Below are positions 1 through 8,676 of a DNA stretch of 64,000 nucleotides, in pieces; the first letter of the stretch is position 1; each line of letters starts with the position of its first letter. The position numbers and the translations under genes were made by a program. Source of the DNA: Bosea sp. PAMC 26642 (GTDB taxonomy: Bacteria > Pseudomonadota > Alphaproteobacteria > Rhizobiales > Beijerinckiaceae); assembly GCF_001562255.1 (NCBI RefSeq), contig NZ_CP014301.1, positions 806,001 to 870,000 of the forward strand. Reading direction: 5' to 3'. The notes under the pieces were generated by a model that saw only the letters and a list, made by a program, of their open reading frames with translations, was not told the DNA's origin and ran no database searches.

Positions 1-546
1 GACCCGACCTTGCCTTTGAGCCACCCCGTCGCGGTCGAGACGATCAAGCCGCGCGGCTCTGTCGTCCGGGTCGAGGCCGACGCTGCCGCTTTGTCGACCC
101 TGGCGCGGGTGCTCGATCTTGCCTCCGTCGAGTCGGTCGTCGCACGTTACGACCTGACCCGCAACGGCGAGCGGGTGAAGCTTGAGGGCACCATCGAAGC
201 CGCGCTGCACCAGACCTGCATCGTCACGCTAGAACCCTTCCCGGTCTCGCTCAGCGTTCCAGTCAGGCTGGATTTTGCGCCCCAGGTCGAGATTTCGGCC
301 GCCGCCGCCCGCGAGGGCATCGACGAGGATGGCAAGGTCGATGTCGAGGTCAGGCTCAACGAGGACGATCCCCCGGAGCCCATTCTGGACGGTATGATCG
401 ATCTCGGCGCCGTCACGCAGGAGTTCCTGGCGCTGGCGCTCGATCCCTATCCGCGCAAGCCGGGGGCGGCCTTCGACGCGCCGGCAGCGGGCCCCGCCGT
501 CGAATCGCCTTTCGCGGCGCTGGCCCGGCTCAAACGCAGCGAATGA
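1..546 (+). CDS. YceD-family (DUF177) protein, 5' end probably outside window
   Basis: DUF177/YceD proteins are small cytoplasmic proteins associated with 23S rRNA metabolism and are usually encoded just before rpmF or plsX. The reading frame is open from base 1. A TTG at position 10 could start it, but no clear ribosome site is visible, so the true start is probably a few codons upstream. The family pattern is visible: a central block around [10 protein letters not shown], where a conserved Cys precedes the beta-rich part, then an acidic stretch and the late block [20 protein letters not shown]. Nearly all of the usual length of about 180 residues is present. The order yceD-plsX-fabH-ihfA is typical of Hyphomicrobiales. 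The exact molecular role in alphaproteobacteria is not settled. Confidence 0.82.
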   Translation, partial: DPTLPLSHPVAVETIKPRGSVVRVEADAAALSTLARVLDLASVESVVARYDLTRNGERVKLEGTIEAALHQTCIVTLEPFPVSLSVPVRLDFAPQVEISAAAAREGIDEDGKVDVEVRLNEDDPPEPILDGMIDLGAVTQEFLALALDPYPRKPGAAFDAPAAGPAVESPFAALARLKRSE

Positions 547-661
547 AGCGGGAACCGGCTTGCGGTTGCGCTTGCGGCGGCGGCTCAAGTCGCTATTGTC
601 CCGCCCGCATCGAACCGCCCCCGCTCGAACGGCGGCCGCCCCCGGGACCAGCCAGCACCTC

Positions 662-1723
662 ATGACACGACCGGTTACAATCGCCCTCGATGCGATGGGC
701 GGAGATCACGGCCCTTCCGTCGTCATTCCGGGTGCGGCGCTGACTTTGGAGCGCCGTCCCGACGCGCGTTTCGTGATCTTCGGCGACGAGGCGCAGGTGC
801 TGCCCCTGCTCGACGCGCATCCCAAGCTCAAGGCGGTCACGACCTTCCACCATACCGACGTCTCGGTGAAGATGGACGACAAGCCGAGCCAGGCGCTGCG
901 CTACGGCCGCTACAAGTCTTCGATGTGGCGCGCCATCGACGCCACCAAGACCGGCGAGGCCGACGTCACGATCTCGGCCGGCAACACCGGCGCGCTGATG
1001 GCGATGTCGAAATTCTGCCTGAAGTCGATGCCGCAGGTCGACCGGCCGGCCATCGCCTGCCTCTGGCCCACGGTGCGCGGCGAGAGCGTCGTGCTCGATG
1101 TCGGCGCCACGATCGGCGCCGATGCCCGCCATCTCGTCGATCTCGCGGTGATGGGCGCCGCCATGGCCCGCGTCGTCTTCGATCTCGACCGCCCGACCGT
1201 CGGCTTGCTGAATGTCGGCGTCGAGGAGATCAAGGGCGTCGAGGCGGTCAAGGAAGCCGGCCGCATCCTGCGCGAGAGCAACCTGCCGCATCTGGAGTAT
1301 CACGGCTTCGTCGAGGGTGACGACCTCGGCAAAGGCACGGTCGATGTCGTCGTGACCGAGGGTTTCACCGGCAACATCGCGCTCAAGACCGCCGAGGGTA
1401 CCGCACGGCAAATCAGCACCTATCTGAAGGCGGCGATGAGCCGTTCGCTGATGGCCAGGATCGGATATCTCTTCGCGCGCGGTGCCTTCGCTGCCCTGAA
1501 GGACAAGATGGACCCGCGCAAGGTCAATGGCGGGGTCTTCCTCGGGCTGGAGGGCATCGTCATCAAGAGCCATGGCGGCACCGATGCCGAAGGCTTCGCC
1601 AGCGCCACCGAACTGGGCTATGAGATGGCCCGCGAGGACCTGATGGCGAAGGTCCGCGAGATGATTGCCGCGACCGCGCGGCCGCAGGCCGTGCCCATGC
1701 AGGCCGCCGCCGTCGCCAAATAG
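662..1723 (+). CDS. plsX: phosphate acyltransferase PlsX
   Basis: PlsX converts acyl-ACP to acyl-phosphate, the first step of the PlsX/PlsY route to phosphatidic acid, and acts as a peripheral membrane enzyme. The protein begins [18 protein letters not shown], the hallmark N-terminus of the family, and has the conserved blocks [27 protein letters not shown], and [17 protein letters not shown]. The length of 353 residues is normal. I chose ATG 662 because the family starts there; the frame is open upstream, but those residues are Arg-rich and look non-coding. The gene lies between yceD and fabH on the same strand, and fabH starts 13 bases after its stop, so they are probably cotranscribed. Confidence 0.97.
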   Translation: MTRPVTIALDAMGGDHGPSVVIPGAALTLERRPDARFVIFGDEAQVLPLLDAHPKLKAVTTFHHTDVSVKMDDKPSQALRYGRYKSSMWRAIDATKTGEADVTISAGNTGALMAMSKFCLKSMPQVDRPAIACLWPTVRGESVVLDVGATIGADARHLVDLAVMGAAMARVVFDLDRPTVGLLNVGVEEIKGVEAVKEAGRILRESNLPHLEYHGFVEGDDLGKGTVDVVVTEGFTGNIALKTAEGTARQISTYLKAAMSRSLMARIGYLFARGAFAALKDKMDPRKVNGGVFLGLEGIVIKSHGGTDAEGFASATELGYEMAREDLMAKVREMIAATARPQAVPMQAAAVAK

Positions 1724-1736
1724 GGATTACGGGACT

Positions 1737-2714
1737 GTGTCCATTCTCCGCTCTGTCGTCCGCGGCTGCGGTTCCTATCTGCCGGCGCGCATTGTCACCA
1801 ACGCCGAGCTGGCGACGCGCGTCGATACGACCGACGAATGGATCGTCCAGCGCACTGGCATCCGCCAGCGCCATGTCGCCGCCGCCGATGAGACCACCTC
1901 CGCCATCGGCCTGAAGGCCGCGCAGGCCGCGCTGGCCGACGCGGGCATGGACGCCAGCGAAATCGATCTGATCATCGTCGCGACCGCGACGCCCGACCAC
2001 ACCTTTCCCGCCACCGCGACCCAGATCCAGGCCGCGCTCGGCATCGGCGCAGGCGCCGCCTTCGATCTCCAGGCCGTCTGCTCCGGCTTCGTCTTCGCGC
2101 TGGCGACCGCCGACAAGTTCATCACCACAGGCGCCGCAAGGGCCGCCCTCGTGATCGGCGCCGAAACCTTCTCGCGCATCCTCGACTGGGAGGACCGCAC
2201 GACCTGCGTGCTTTTCGGCGACGGCGCAGGCGCGGTGGTGATCTCCGCTGAGGCGGGGGAGGGTACGCTCGCCGATCGCGGCATCCTCACCACCCATATC
2301 CGCTCCGACGGCCGCCATAAGGACAAGCTCTATGTCGATGGCGGCGCCGGCTCGACGGGAACGGTCGGCCTGCTGCGCATGGAAGGCAAGGAGGTCTTCC
2401 GCCATGCCGTGGTCAATCTCGCCGAGACCGTGCGCCACACCTTCGCCGTCACCGGGCTGACCGGGGCCGACATCGACTGGTTCGTGCCGCACCAGGCCAA
2501 CCGCCGCATCATCGACGCGACGGCCGACAAGCTGGGCATCGGCCATGAGCGCGTCGTGGTCACGGTCGACCGCCACGGCAACACCTCGGCAGCCTCGATC
2601 CCGCTGGCTTTGGCCGAGGCCCATGCCGACGGCCGCATCAAGCGCGGCCAGCTCGTCCTGATCGAAGCCATGGGCGGCGGCTTCACCTGGGGGTCGGCGC
2701 TGATCCGCTGGTGA
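1737..2714 (+). CDS. fabH: beta-ketoacyl-ACP synthase III (FabH)
   Basis: FabH condenses acetyl-CoA with malonyl-ACP to start type II fatty acid synthesis. With a GTG start at 1737 the protein has 325 residues, the usual length, and the catalytic triad is in place: Cys115 in DLQAVCSGF, His252 in VPHQANRR and Asn282 in GNTSAAS. The ATG/GTG choices upstream overlap plsX and encode a Pro/Arg-rich tail not found in the family, so GTG is preferred. It sits 13 bases after plsX and forms a lipid-precursor operon with it. No regulator site (FapR/FadR) was recognised. Confidence 0.97.
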   Translation: MSILRSVVRGCGSYLPARIVTNAELATRVDTTDEWIVQRTGIRQRHVAAADETTSAIGLKAAQAALADAGMDASEIDLIIVATATPDHTFPATATQIQAALGIGAGAAFDLQAVCSGFVFALATADKFITTGAARAALVIGAETFSRILDWEDRTTCVLFGDGAGAVVISAEAGEGTLADRGILTTHIRSDGRHKDKLYVDGGAGSTGTVGLLRMEGKEVFRHAVVNLAETVRHTFAVTGLTGADIDWFVPHQANRRIIDATADKLGIGHERVVVTVDRHGNTSAASIPLALAEAHADGRIKRGQLVLIEAMGGGFTWGSALIRW

Positions 2715-2806
2715 TCCAGGCGTCTCCGATCCGTCGCTCTGTGACGATTTCCGTCATGATTCAGGGACTTTGCGAGAAGAGTCGCAAGACTCGCCCCGTT
2801 CGAGGA

Positions 2807-2835
2807 TTGACCCGCGCAATCGCTCCGCATAGCGT
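2807..2835 (+). promoter_or_regulatory. candidate sigma70-type promoter for ihfA
   Basis: TTGACC at 2807-2812 is followed after exactly 17 bases by TAGCGT at 2830-2835. The spacing is ideal and the -35 is 5/6, but the -10 is weak, as is common in alphaproteobacteria. It lies about 70 bases upstream of ihfA in the 190-base gap after fabH. Confidence 0.45.
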
Positions 2836-2906
2836 CCGCGGCGTCCATAATGGCGAATTGCAGGCGACGGTGCCGCCAGCACACGATAACGCCTTGGAGA
2901 ATGTGA

Positions 2907-3221
2907 ATGGCGGGGCAAACGGTCACTCGCGCGGATCTGTGCGAGGCTGTCTATCAGAAGATCGGTCTGTCGCGGACGGAGTCGTCGAAACTCGTCGAGG
3001 CGGTGCTCGACGAGATCTGCGATGCGGTCGCGCGTGGGGAGAACGTCAAGCTCTCGTCCTTTGGTTCATTCGTGGTGCGAGACAAGGGCGAGCGAATCGG
3101 GCGTAATCCGAAGACGGGTGTCGAAGTCCCGATCGAGCCGCGTCGCGTCATGGTGTTCAAACCCTCGAACGTGATGAAGGCCCGCATCAACGGGCATTCC
3201 GGCGAGGGCGATGAGGAGTGA
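2907..3221 (+). CDS. ihfA: integration host factor subunit alpha
   Basis: IHF-alpha pairs with IHF-beta to bend DNA sharply in recombination, replication and transcription. The 104-residue protein begins [23 protein letters not shown] and contains the DNABII signature [11 protein letters not shown] and the minor-groove arm with [12 protein letters not shown], where the intercalating proline lies. The C-terminal tail GEGDEE is a little longer than in E. coli. The stop codon overlaps the GTG of the next gene (GTGA, 3218-3221), which implies translational coupling. The order ihfA-merR after fabH is conserved in related bacteria. Confidence 0.96.
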   Translation: MAGQTVTRADLCEAVYQKIGLSRTESSKLVEAVLDEICDAVARGENVKLSSFGSFVVRDKGERIGRNPKTGVEVPIEPRRVMVFKPSNVMKARINGHSGEGDEE

Positions 3222-3757
3222 CTCTGGAGTTCCACACCGGCAATCCCGAGGCCGAATTGGACAACAAGAGCCCAGATGCCTTCAGGACCATCAGCGAAGT
3301 CGCTGAGGACCTTGATATTCCCCAGCACGTCCTGCGTTTCTGGGAAACCCGCTTCACCCAGATCAAGCCACTCAAGCGCGGCGGCGGGCGGCGCTACTAT
3401 CGGCCTGACGATGTCGCCCTGCTGAAGGGCATCCGCCGGCTGCTCTACGGCGAAGGTTACACGATCAAGGGCCTCCAGCGCATCCTCAAGGAGCAGGGCC
3501 CCCGCCATGTCCAGGCGATCGGCCGCGGCGGCCCGTTGGGCCCGCAGGATCGCGAAAGAGCGGTCGCGGCGTCGGCCGGACCGGCCCCGCAGGCTGCTGC
3601 GATGTCGCCTCAATCGTTCGACAGTGCACGAGCGGCGGCTGCCGCCCCCCCCGACGGGCTCGACGACGTCACCGTTCTCGGCGCCGTCCTCACCGAGCTG
3701 CAGGAGTGCCAGAGGATCCTCCGCAGCGCGCTGCAGCCGGCCCCCGACCCGGCCTGA
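3218..3757 (+). CDS. MerR-family transcriptional regulator
   Basis: This is a predicted DNA-binding regulator of 179 residues. Residues about 22-90 form a MerR winged-helix domain with [20 protein letters not shown], the [11 protein letters not shown] wing and the [10 protein letters not shown] segment. The remainder is Ala/Pro-rich, ending in a short helix ([15 protein letters not shown]) that may serve dimerisation. No Cys-rich metal loop or ligand domain is visible, so its signal is unknown. It overlaps ihfA by four bases (GTGA), so it is cotranscribed and probably translationally coupled. This ihfA-linked MerR protein is common in Rhizobiales, but I know of no established function. Confidence 0.9.
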   Translation: MTLEFHTGNPEAELDNKSPDAFRTISEVAEDLDIPQHVLRFWETRFTQIKPLKRGGGRRYYRPDDVALLKGIRRLLYGEGYTIKGLQRILKEQGPRHVQAIGRGGPLGPQDRERAVAASAGPAPQAAAMSPQSFDSARAAAAAPPDGLDDVTVLGAVLTELQECQRILRSALQPAPDPA

Positions 3758-3841
3758 CGGCTCGACGCGTCACGGGGGCAGCGTCCGACGAGCAGCGTGT
3801 CATTCGAGGCTGCTGTCCCACCATCGCGAATGAGGACGTCT

Positions 3842-4156
3842 ATGGCCTGGCTCTATCTGTTCGTCGCAGGGCTGTTCGAGATCGGCTGGGCGATCGGGCT
3901 TAAATACACGCAAGGCTTCACGCGGCTGGTCCCGACTACGCTGACGCTCGTGAGCATGGTGGCGAGCATCGCCCTGCTTGGCCTGGCGCTGAAGACCCTT
4001 CCGGTCGGCACCGCCTATGCGGTCTGGACCGGCATCGGCACGATCGGCACGGCCATACTCGGCATCGTCCTGTTCGGCGAACCGTCCCACGCGCTGCGGC
4101 TCGCCTGCATCGGCCTGATCGTCGCCGGCATCGTCGGCCTCAAGCTGGTGTCCTGA
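3842..4156 (+). CDS. sugE: SMR-family exporter, Gdx/SugE type
   Basis: This is a four-helix small multidrug resistance protein of 104 residues. The N-terminus [20 protein letters not shown] carries the essential membrane glutamate, followed by LKYTQGFTR, the pattern of the SugE/Gdx subgroup that exports guanidinium in exchange for protons as an antiparallel dimer. The second half has the typical [19 protein letters not shown] segment. ATG 3842 is preferred over 3797 because GAGGA precedes it and membrane homology starts there. I looked for a guanidine-II riboswitch in the 84-base leader; no pair of ACGR-loop hairpins is convincing. Function by family is likely guanidinium export, though quaternary ammonium activity cannot be excluded. 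Confidence 0.92.
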   Translation: MAWLYLFVAGLFEIGWAIGLKYTQGFTRLVPTTLTLVSMVASIALLGLALKTLPVGTAYAVWTGIGTIGTAILGIVLFGEPSHALRLACIGLIVAGIVGLKLVS

Positions 4157-4194
4157 ACGCGGCTCAGCCGGTCGACGCAAGACCGTGCGATGGG

Positions 4195-4362
4195 TCACCT
4201 TCTGAAGGCGCCGGGCCAATGGCCGCTGCGTTCCAGCAGAACGATGAGCACCACGGCCGCCAGCGTCACGGCCAGTGTCAGCAACTTGGCGTTCCACGGT
4301 ATGCGGCGGCCAATCAGCCAGATCAGTGAGACGCCCAACAGCAGGGGGATAACGATCTCCAT
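4195..4362 (-). CDS. small two-helix membrane protein, function unknown
   Basis: This is a 55-residue protein with two predicted membrane segments, MEIVIPLLLGVSLIWLI and LLTLAVTLAAVVLIVLL, separated by a short basic loop (GRRIPWNAK). It ends GHWPGAFRR. ATG 4362 is chosen because AAGGA lies about eight bases before it; a longer version starting at 4398 would add a hydrophilic stretch. I do not recognise the family. It is convergent with the sugE-like gene and divergent from the DUF892 gene. Confidence 0.5.
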   Translation of the reverse strand: MEIVIPLLLGVSLIWLIGRRIPWNAKLLTLAVTLAAVVLIVLLERSGHWPGAFRR

Positions 4363-4521
4363 GGCGCCATCCTTACCCTGCCGCAGCGCGCGGCGCACGG
4401 GGATTTACCGGCCCGGCTTCCAGGCCGGAACCCAATCCCCGGGAAAGGCGTTCCTGGAGCGGGGGAAGCGCGCCGCGAGCGGCGCCGGCCTGTCATTCCA
4501 AACCAGCGACAGGAGCTTACG

Positions 4522-5028
4522 ATGGGACTGTTTTCCAAGGACATCAAAACGATGGACGATCTTTTCGTCCATACGCTTCAGGACATCTATTATGCCGAGA
4601 AGCAGATTCACAAATCCCTGCCCAAAATGATCGAGAAGGCGACGGATACGCAGCTCAAGCAGGCGCTCGAGGCCCATCGCACCGAGACCCAAGGCCATAT
4701 CGAGCGGCTGGAGCAGGTCTTCAAGCAGCATGGCGCCGAAGCCAAGGCCGTCAATTGCCCTGCGATCGACGGCATCCTGAAGGAAGCCGACGAACTCGCC
4801 GGCGAGGTGGCCGATAAGCAGGTCCTCGATGCGGCGATCATCGCCGCCGCACAGGCCGTCGAGCACTACGAGATCACAAGGTACGGTACGCTTACCGCCT
4901 GGGCGAAGCAGCTCGGACGCAACGACTGCGCCGCCCTGCTGCAGAACAACCTGGACGAGGAGTTCGCCGCTGACGGCAAGCTTTCGAAAATGGCCGAAGG
5001 CGGCGTCAACCAGAAGGCCGCCGCCTGA
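4522..5028 (+). CDS. ferritin-like protein, DUF892 (YciE/YciF family)
   Basis: This is a 168-residue four-helix-bundle protein. It starts DLFVHTLQDIYYAEKQIHKSLPKM, the defining motif of DUF892, where Glu and nearby residues can form a di-metal site. HRTETQGHIERLEQVF supplies another Glu/His pair, and AIIAAAQAVEHYEITRYGTL and NLDEEFAADGKLSKMAE supply the rest of the carboxylate/His set. The family is stress- and stationary-phase-associated in enterobacteria; the substrate is unknown. The gene stands alone with a strong terminator immediately after it, so it is monocistronic. Confidence 0.93.
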   Translation: MGLFSKDIKTMDDLFVHTLQDIYYAEKQIHKSLPKMIEKATDTQLKQALEAHRTETQGHIERLEQVFKQHGAEAKAVNCPAIDGILKEADELAGEVADKQVLDAAIIAAAQAVEHYEITRYGTLTAWAKQLGRNDCAALLQNNLDEEFAADGKLSKMAEGGVNQKAAA

Positions 5029-5032
5029 TGCG

Positions 5033-5070
5033 AATGCCCCCGGCAGTGCGAACTGGCGGGGGCATTTTTT
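5033..5070 (+). terminator. Rho-independent terminator after DUF892 gene
   Basis: AATGCCCCC (5033-5041) pairs with GGGGGCATT (5058-5066). Inside, CAGT/ACTG closes a GCGA tetraloop, and T residues run to 5070. It starts 5 bases after the stop codon. Confidence 0.93.
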
Positions 5071-5085
5071 AGGAAGAGTCTACGC

Positions 5086-5256
5086 TCAGGTCGGGTTGCC
5101 CGGATCGCCGGGCGGTACCTTCGGCGCCTTTGGCTTTCTCAAACCGCGCGCCCAATAGCCAGCTAGCGCCAGTCCTGGCGGGATCGCCAGCAACAGCAGC
5201 CAAACGAGAAAATTCCAATCCCCCGGCCACGGCCGGACCTTTGCTTCAGGACGGTC
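5086..5256 (-). other. 56-codon membrane-protein-like frame continuing in frame after the preceding TAG
   Basis: Directly after the TAG of the minus-strand gene at 5257-5487, the same frame stays open for 56 codons to a TGA at 5086-5088. It encodes a tryptophan-rich start (RPWPGDWNF), one membrane helix (LVWLLLLAIPPGLALAGYW) and a Lys/Pro tail (RKPKAPKVPPGDPGNPT). This looks like a genuine small membrane protein, but no ATG, GTG or TTG lies between the TAG and the helix. Possibilities are stop-codon readthrough, a non-canonical start, a decayed start, or chance. Coding status is therefore uncertain. Confidence 0.3.
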
Positions 5257-5487
5257 CTACTGCACGGCGACCTTGCGCTTGTTGGACTTCGCCTTCGGTG
5301 CGACAGGCTCAGGTGGCGGCTCGGCCGCGATCTTCGCCATCCGGAGCGCGCGCAGGGTCTCGATCTTCTTACGGGCCGCAGCCTCTTCAGCCGCGATGCG
5401 CCCGCTCGACTTCTGCTTTTCGCGCGGTGCTTCCTGCACGCTATGCACATCGTGCCAGGCGCGTGGTCCACGGTCTTCCCCTGCCAT
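5257..5487 (-). CDS. small charged hypothetical protein
   Basis: This is a 76-residue hydrophilic protein: an N-terminal block MAGEDRGPRAWHDVHS, a Lys/Glu/Ala-rich helix (IAAEEAAARKKIETLRALRMAKIAA), then a Pro/Lys tail ending KRKVAVQ. ATG 5487 is preferred because GGGAGAGA stands just before it; the frame is open ten codons further. I recognise no domain. The basic helix would be compatible with nucleic-acid binding, but that is only composition. The frame after its TAG encodes a membrane-helix-like sequence (see 5086-5256). Confidence 0.5.
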   Translation of the reverse strand: MAGEDRGPRAWHDVHSVQEAPREKQKSSGRIAAEEAAARKKIETLRALRMAKIAAEPPPEPVAPKAKSNKRKVAVQ

Positions 5488-5752
5488 CGCTCTCTCCCGT
5501 TCGTCACGCAACATCATGACGCAAGCTTACGCGCGAATGGCCGCGGTTGCGAGCCGGGAATCGGCGCCAGCGGGGGATGACCGATTTTCAGTCGTCTTCG
5601 AGCAAGTCGACATGCGCTAAATGCTGCGGAAACTCTCAGTAGTGTTTTAACCAGTAAATCGTCGATCGAACTGCTGGATACACTAAAGTAAGGTCCGGCG
5701 ACTAACCGTCGTTTCATTGCATGTCAGGCAATGCTGGCGACGGATCAAGCAG

Positions 5753-6754
5753 ATGAATGCATTCGTGGCGGAAACGACGATACGCGTCGAGCGCTTCACC
5801 CTCCTTAAACTGGACAGGCGCGAATGGGACGGGTTCGCTCAGACCTGCGACGCCTCGTTCAAGTGCTCCGCCTATAATTTTGCGTCGAACCTTGTCCAAT
5901 TGCTGTTCGGCAAACGCATGTTCTTTGTGTTCTATGCGTCTACCGATGGCTTCGAGACCAAGATCGGCCAGTGCGCTCTGCGCTTTTTCAAAGGTGCGTA
6001 CCATTTTGAGGATCGGCTTCAGGTCCTTCCTGATTTCGACGATTACTGGACGGCCTGTATGCGGGCACTGCTCACGCATATCGGAAGCGGGCGCTTCTAT
6101 TATGGCTCGTTGTGGAGCATGGATCGAGACCGCCGCGACCAGCTGGAGCGGATCGAGGGCACCACCCTCGTCGATGTCACGCGATTTAGGGTGCAGTATA
6201 TCGATTTTGCAGCGTCATCGGATTGGGACCATTACGCCCAGTCGCTTCACAAGAACGTCCAACGCAATCTGAAGAAAGCCGCGTTGGAAAATGAGGCGAT
6301 TTATATCGAAAGCTATCGCGGCCCCTCCGCGATCAAGCTGCTCGGCAAATGCAGCAACCTCAGGAAGCTCGTCTACGACGCGAAGGGGATACCGTTTTCC
6401 ACCCTTCGGGTGCTGGCCCGTGCCGCCTTCCGGATCCTCTCCTTCCGGCATTATGCGGTGAGCGCAGCGGTAATCCGCGGCGATCGGACCGTGGGCGTGT
6501 TCTCCGGGGTCCAGTTCGGCAGATCGACGTTCTATATCGACGGCGGCTCGCTGCCCGGCAATCGCGGTTTGTCGTGGACACTGCTGATCACGATGATCAA
6601 GGCGGCCTATACGGCAGCCCCAAAGGGCTTTTTCATCTTCGGCTGGGTGCTCGAAGGCGGCAACGAATCCAAGGAGTTGATCTGGTCGCGCCAGCAATGC
6701 AACATCGCCGAGCGTCCATCCAGCCTGTTCGAGTTCGCCTATGAGGGCCGATAG
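5753..6754 (+). CDS. acyltransferase-like protein (GNAT/BioF2-type fold suspected)
   Basis: This is a 333-residue soluble protein with no signal peptide. The C-terminal half has the layout of BioF2/FemAB-like GNAT domains: HKNVQRNLKKAALENEAIYI followed by a strand with VSAAVIRGDRTVGVFSGVQF and FYIDGGSLPGNRGLSWTLLI, then GFFIFGWVLEGGNE. In that family such blocks bind an acyl donor and the protein modifies surface polysaccharides or peptides. ATG 5753 is preferred over TTG 5717. Base composition is slightly AT-richer than its neighbours and both flanks are non-coding, so it may be acquired. The assignment is from pattern only; a hypothetical label would be equally defensible. Confidence 0.6.
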   Translation: MNAFVAETTIRVERFTLLKLDRREWDGFAQTCDASFKCSAYNFASNLVQLLFGKRMFFVFYASTDGFETKIGQCALRFFKGAYHFEDRLQVLPDFDDYWTACMRALLTHIGSGRFYYGSLWSMDRDRRDQLERIEGTTLVDVTRFRVQYIDFAASSDWDHYAQSLHKNVQRNLKKAALENEAIYIESYRGPSAIKLLGKCSNLRKLVYDAKGIPFSTLRVLARAAFRILSFRHYAVSAAVIRGDRTVGVFSGVQFGRSTFYIDGGSLPGNRGLSWTLLITMIKAAYTAAPKGFFIFGWVLEGGNESKELIWSRQQCNIAERPSSLFEFAYEGR

Positions 6755-7221
6755 TCTGGTCGCAGCGCGTGTGTTGGGCAGGCAGATGGCCGCTGCCCGG
6801 TCGAGAGCTTTCCCAAGCTCGGCCCCGGTCGAAGCTTAGAAGCCTGGCAGGCGCGAGAGCTAGTCGTGCCAGGGCAGTTCGGGCGCCTTCCAGGCAAGCC
6901 CGATGACGACGATGAGCGAAGAGAGATGAAAAGCGGCGACCCAGATCATGTGGTGCCTGTGCCTTGCGAGCAGTCGGATCCGTATTCGGACATGGACGTG
7001 TTCACGTTGTCTTAACGGGTGCCCTGGCCCCGGGGATAAATGACCGAAGATTTTCCTGACGGGTTCCGGCAGCGGACAAGCTCGCGAAAGCCATCATCCA
7101 AGGGGGCGTCGGACAGAGACCTGACCTGACTGCGCGCGATTATGCGGTCTTCAGCTCATGCCAGCGATCCAGATCCAGGCGGATCCAGATGACAAGGCCC
7201 CTAATATTTTTTTGGGATTTA
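6755..7221. other. 467-base gap, mostly featureless
   Basis: The region lies between the acyltransferase-like gene and tRNA-Pro. The only structured item I see is a 29-codon minus-strand frame (6860-6949). I see no promoter, terminator or repeat that I would defend. Confidence 0.4.
6860..6949 (-). CDS. possible 29-residue membrane peptide
   Basis: A short frame encodes MIWVAAFHLSSLIVVIGLAW followed by KAPELPWHD, a single hydrophobic helix with a charged tail. AAGGC lies about 10 bases before the ATG. Small single-helix peptides are common in bacteria but also arise by chance; nothing else supports this one. Confidence 0.28.
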   Translation of the reverse strand: MIWVAAFHLSSLIVVIGLAWKAPELPWHD

Positions 7222-7299
7222 TGGTCGGAGCGAGAGGATTCGAACCTCCGACCCCTTGTCCCCCAGACAAGTGCGCTAACCGGGCTGCGCTACGCTCCG
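7222..7299 (-). tRNA. tRNA-Pro (anticodon GGG)
   Basis: Read on the minus strand, CGGAGCG pairs with CGCTCCG to form the acceptor stem, followed by discriminator A and an encoded CCA (7222-7224). The anticodon stem CTTGT/ACAAG encloses the loop CTGGGGG with anticodon GGG. The T-arm GGAGG-TTCGAAT-CCTCT and a D-arm with GCGC/GCGC are intact. The length including CCA is 78 bases. Confidence 0.97.
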
Positions 7300-7422
7300 A
7301 CGGCTCGGCTTATAGTGTCGCCTTCGCGCGGATGCAACGTGCTTGACGAAATGATCGGGAACACCCGTCGGCGATCCGGCGCTCGTGCAGGATCGAGCCC
7401 CGGACTGATGACGAAGTTGAAA

Positions 7423-8676
7423 TCAGCCGGAATGCGCGCCGCTCGGCCCGGAAGGCGGGGGCACCCGCAGCGCGGCCAGCCCCCATACGAGCCCCAGCAT
7501 CAGATAGAAGTGCCGCCAATGGTCGGTGTCGATCTGGAGGCCCTGCAGGATGGTGACGAACAGCACCGACCAGAGCACGATGGCGTGGTTCTGCCAGGGC
7601 GAGCGACGGAAGACGAGCGTCCAGCCGGCATAACAGGTCGCCGCCGTCAGCCCGAGCCAGGCGAAGCCGCCGAGCCAGCCATAGGAGGCGAAGGCGTTGA
7701 TGTAGACGTTGTGCGGGTCCTCCGGGAAGAACCAGCGGAAGCGCAGCGGCCCGAAGCCGTTGGGCTCGCCGAGCAGCAGCGGGATCGAGCGAAGCTGGTT
7801 TCCAAAGCGCCCGGTGACGCCCTGGTCGTAGCTCTGGTCGAGGCTGGCGCGCATCTCGAAGACGCTGCGGATGTTTTCAAACGAGAGGGCGACCAGCAGC
7901 GCCGCCGCCATCAGCACGAAAGCGGCCATGGTTAGCCCGACGATGCGCGCCCGCCGCGAGGCTCCCGCCGTGGTCAGGAAGGTCAGCGCCACCATCAGGA
8001 TCGCCGAGCCCGCGAGATTGCCCCAGGCGCCGCGCGAGAAGGTCAGGAACAGCGCCGCCAGCGGCAGGCTCATCAGGAACAACCCGCGCATCAGACCGAG
8101 CCGGCCGATCAGCACATGCTGCAGAGCAAAGACGATCGGCGGCACCAGGAAGGGCCCCAGCACGTTGGGGTCCTTGAAGGTGCCTGAGGCGCGCCCATAA
8201 AGCGAGAACACGCTGCTCAGTCCCGCAACGTCGAAATAGCCGAGCACGCCGGCAAGCCCCGCGCACCAGGCCGCGAAGACATAGCCGCGCCGCAGCGTCT
8301 CCAGCCGCGCCATCGTGTCGTCGTCCATGATCGCGGCGAGGAAGACCGCGGTGATCATCAGATAGACCGAGACGGCCGTGAACCGGACCGAGGCGCTCTC
8401 GTCCATCCAGGGGATCAAGGAGAAGGCCCCGCCGATATTGTAGAGCAGCAGAAGCACGAGCAGCGGCAGCGGCTTCTGCGAGAAGCGGATGCCGGTCAGC
8501 GCAAAGACGAGCACCGCCAGCAGAAAGACGACTTCATAGGGCGAAGGCTCGATCAGCGCGAACCCGCTCGACGCCGTCAGAAGCCACAACGCGCCGCGCT
8601 TGATCGCGCCATGGGAGACCCGCAGGCCGCTCCGTGGCGGCGCGTCCGCCCGGGACCGGTCCGCGAGCGCGCTCAA
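7423..8676 (-). CDS. O-antigen ligase / Wzy-like polymerase family membrane protein
   Basis: This is a polytopic inner-membrane protein of about 417 residues with roughly ten hydrophobic helices. The periplasmic region contains the Wzy_C signature: an Arg-rich start of the loop (TGRFGNQLRSIPLLLGEP), the GFGPLRF segment and the PHNVYINAFASYGWLGG block. In this family these Arg and His residues act on undecaprenyl-linked glycans, either polymerising repeats (Wzy) or ligating them to lipid A (WaaL). The start is probably TTG 8676, overlapping the stop of the upstream sugar-transferase gene (8673-8675) and indicating coupled translation. No ATG lies in frame near the first helix. The surrounding EPS genes favour a polymerase over a ligase, but sequence alone cannot separate them. 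Confidence 0.82.
   Translation of the reverse strand: MSALADRSRADAPPRSGLRVSHGAIKRGALWLLTASSGFALIEPSPYEVVFLLAVLVFALTGIRFSQKPLPLLVLLLLYNIGGAFSLIPWMDESASVRFTAVSVYLMITAVFLAAIMDDDTMARLETLRRGYVFAAWCAGLAGVLGYFDVAGLSSVFSLYGRASGTFKDPNVLGPFLVPPIVFALQHVLIGRLGLMRGLFLMSLPLAALFLTFSRGAWGNLAGSAILMVALTFLTTAGASRRARIVGLTMAAFVLMAAALLVALSFENIRSVFEMRASLDQSYDQGVTGRFGNQLRSIPLLLGEPNGFGPLRFRWFFPEDPHNVYINAFASYGWLGGFAWLGLTAATCYAGWTLVFRRSPWQNHAIVLWSVLFVTILQGLQIDTDHWRHFYLMLGLVWGLAALRVPPPSGPSGAHSG

Noticed and set aside
3758..3841. Guanidine-II riboswitch before the SugE/Gdx gene
   Set aside because: ACGA/ACGG strings exist, but not in two hairpin loops with flanking stems.
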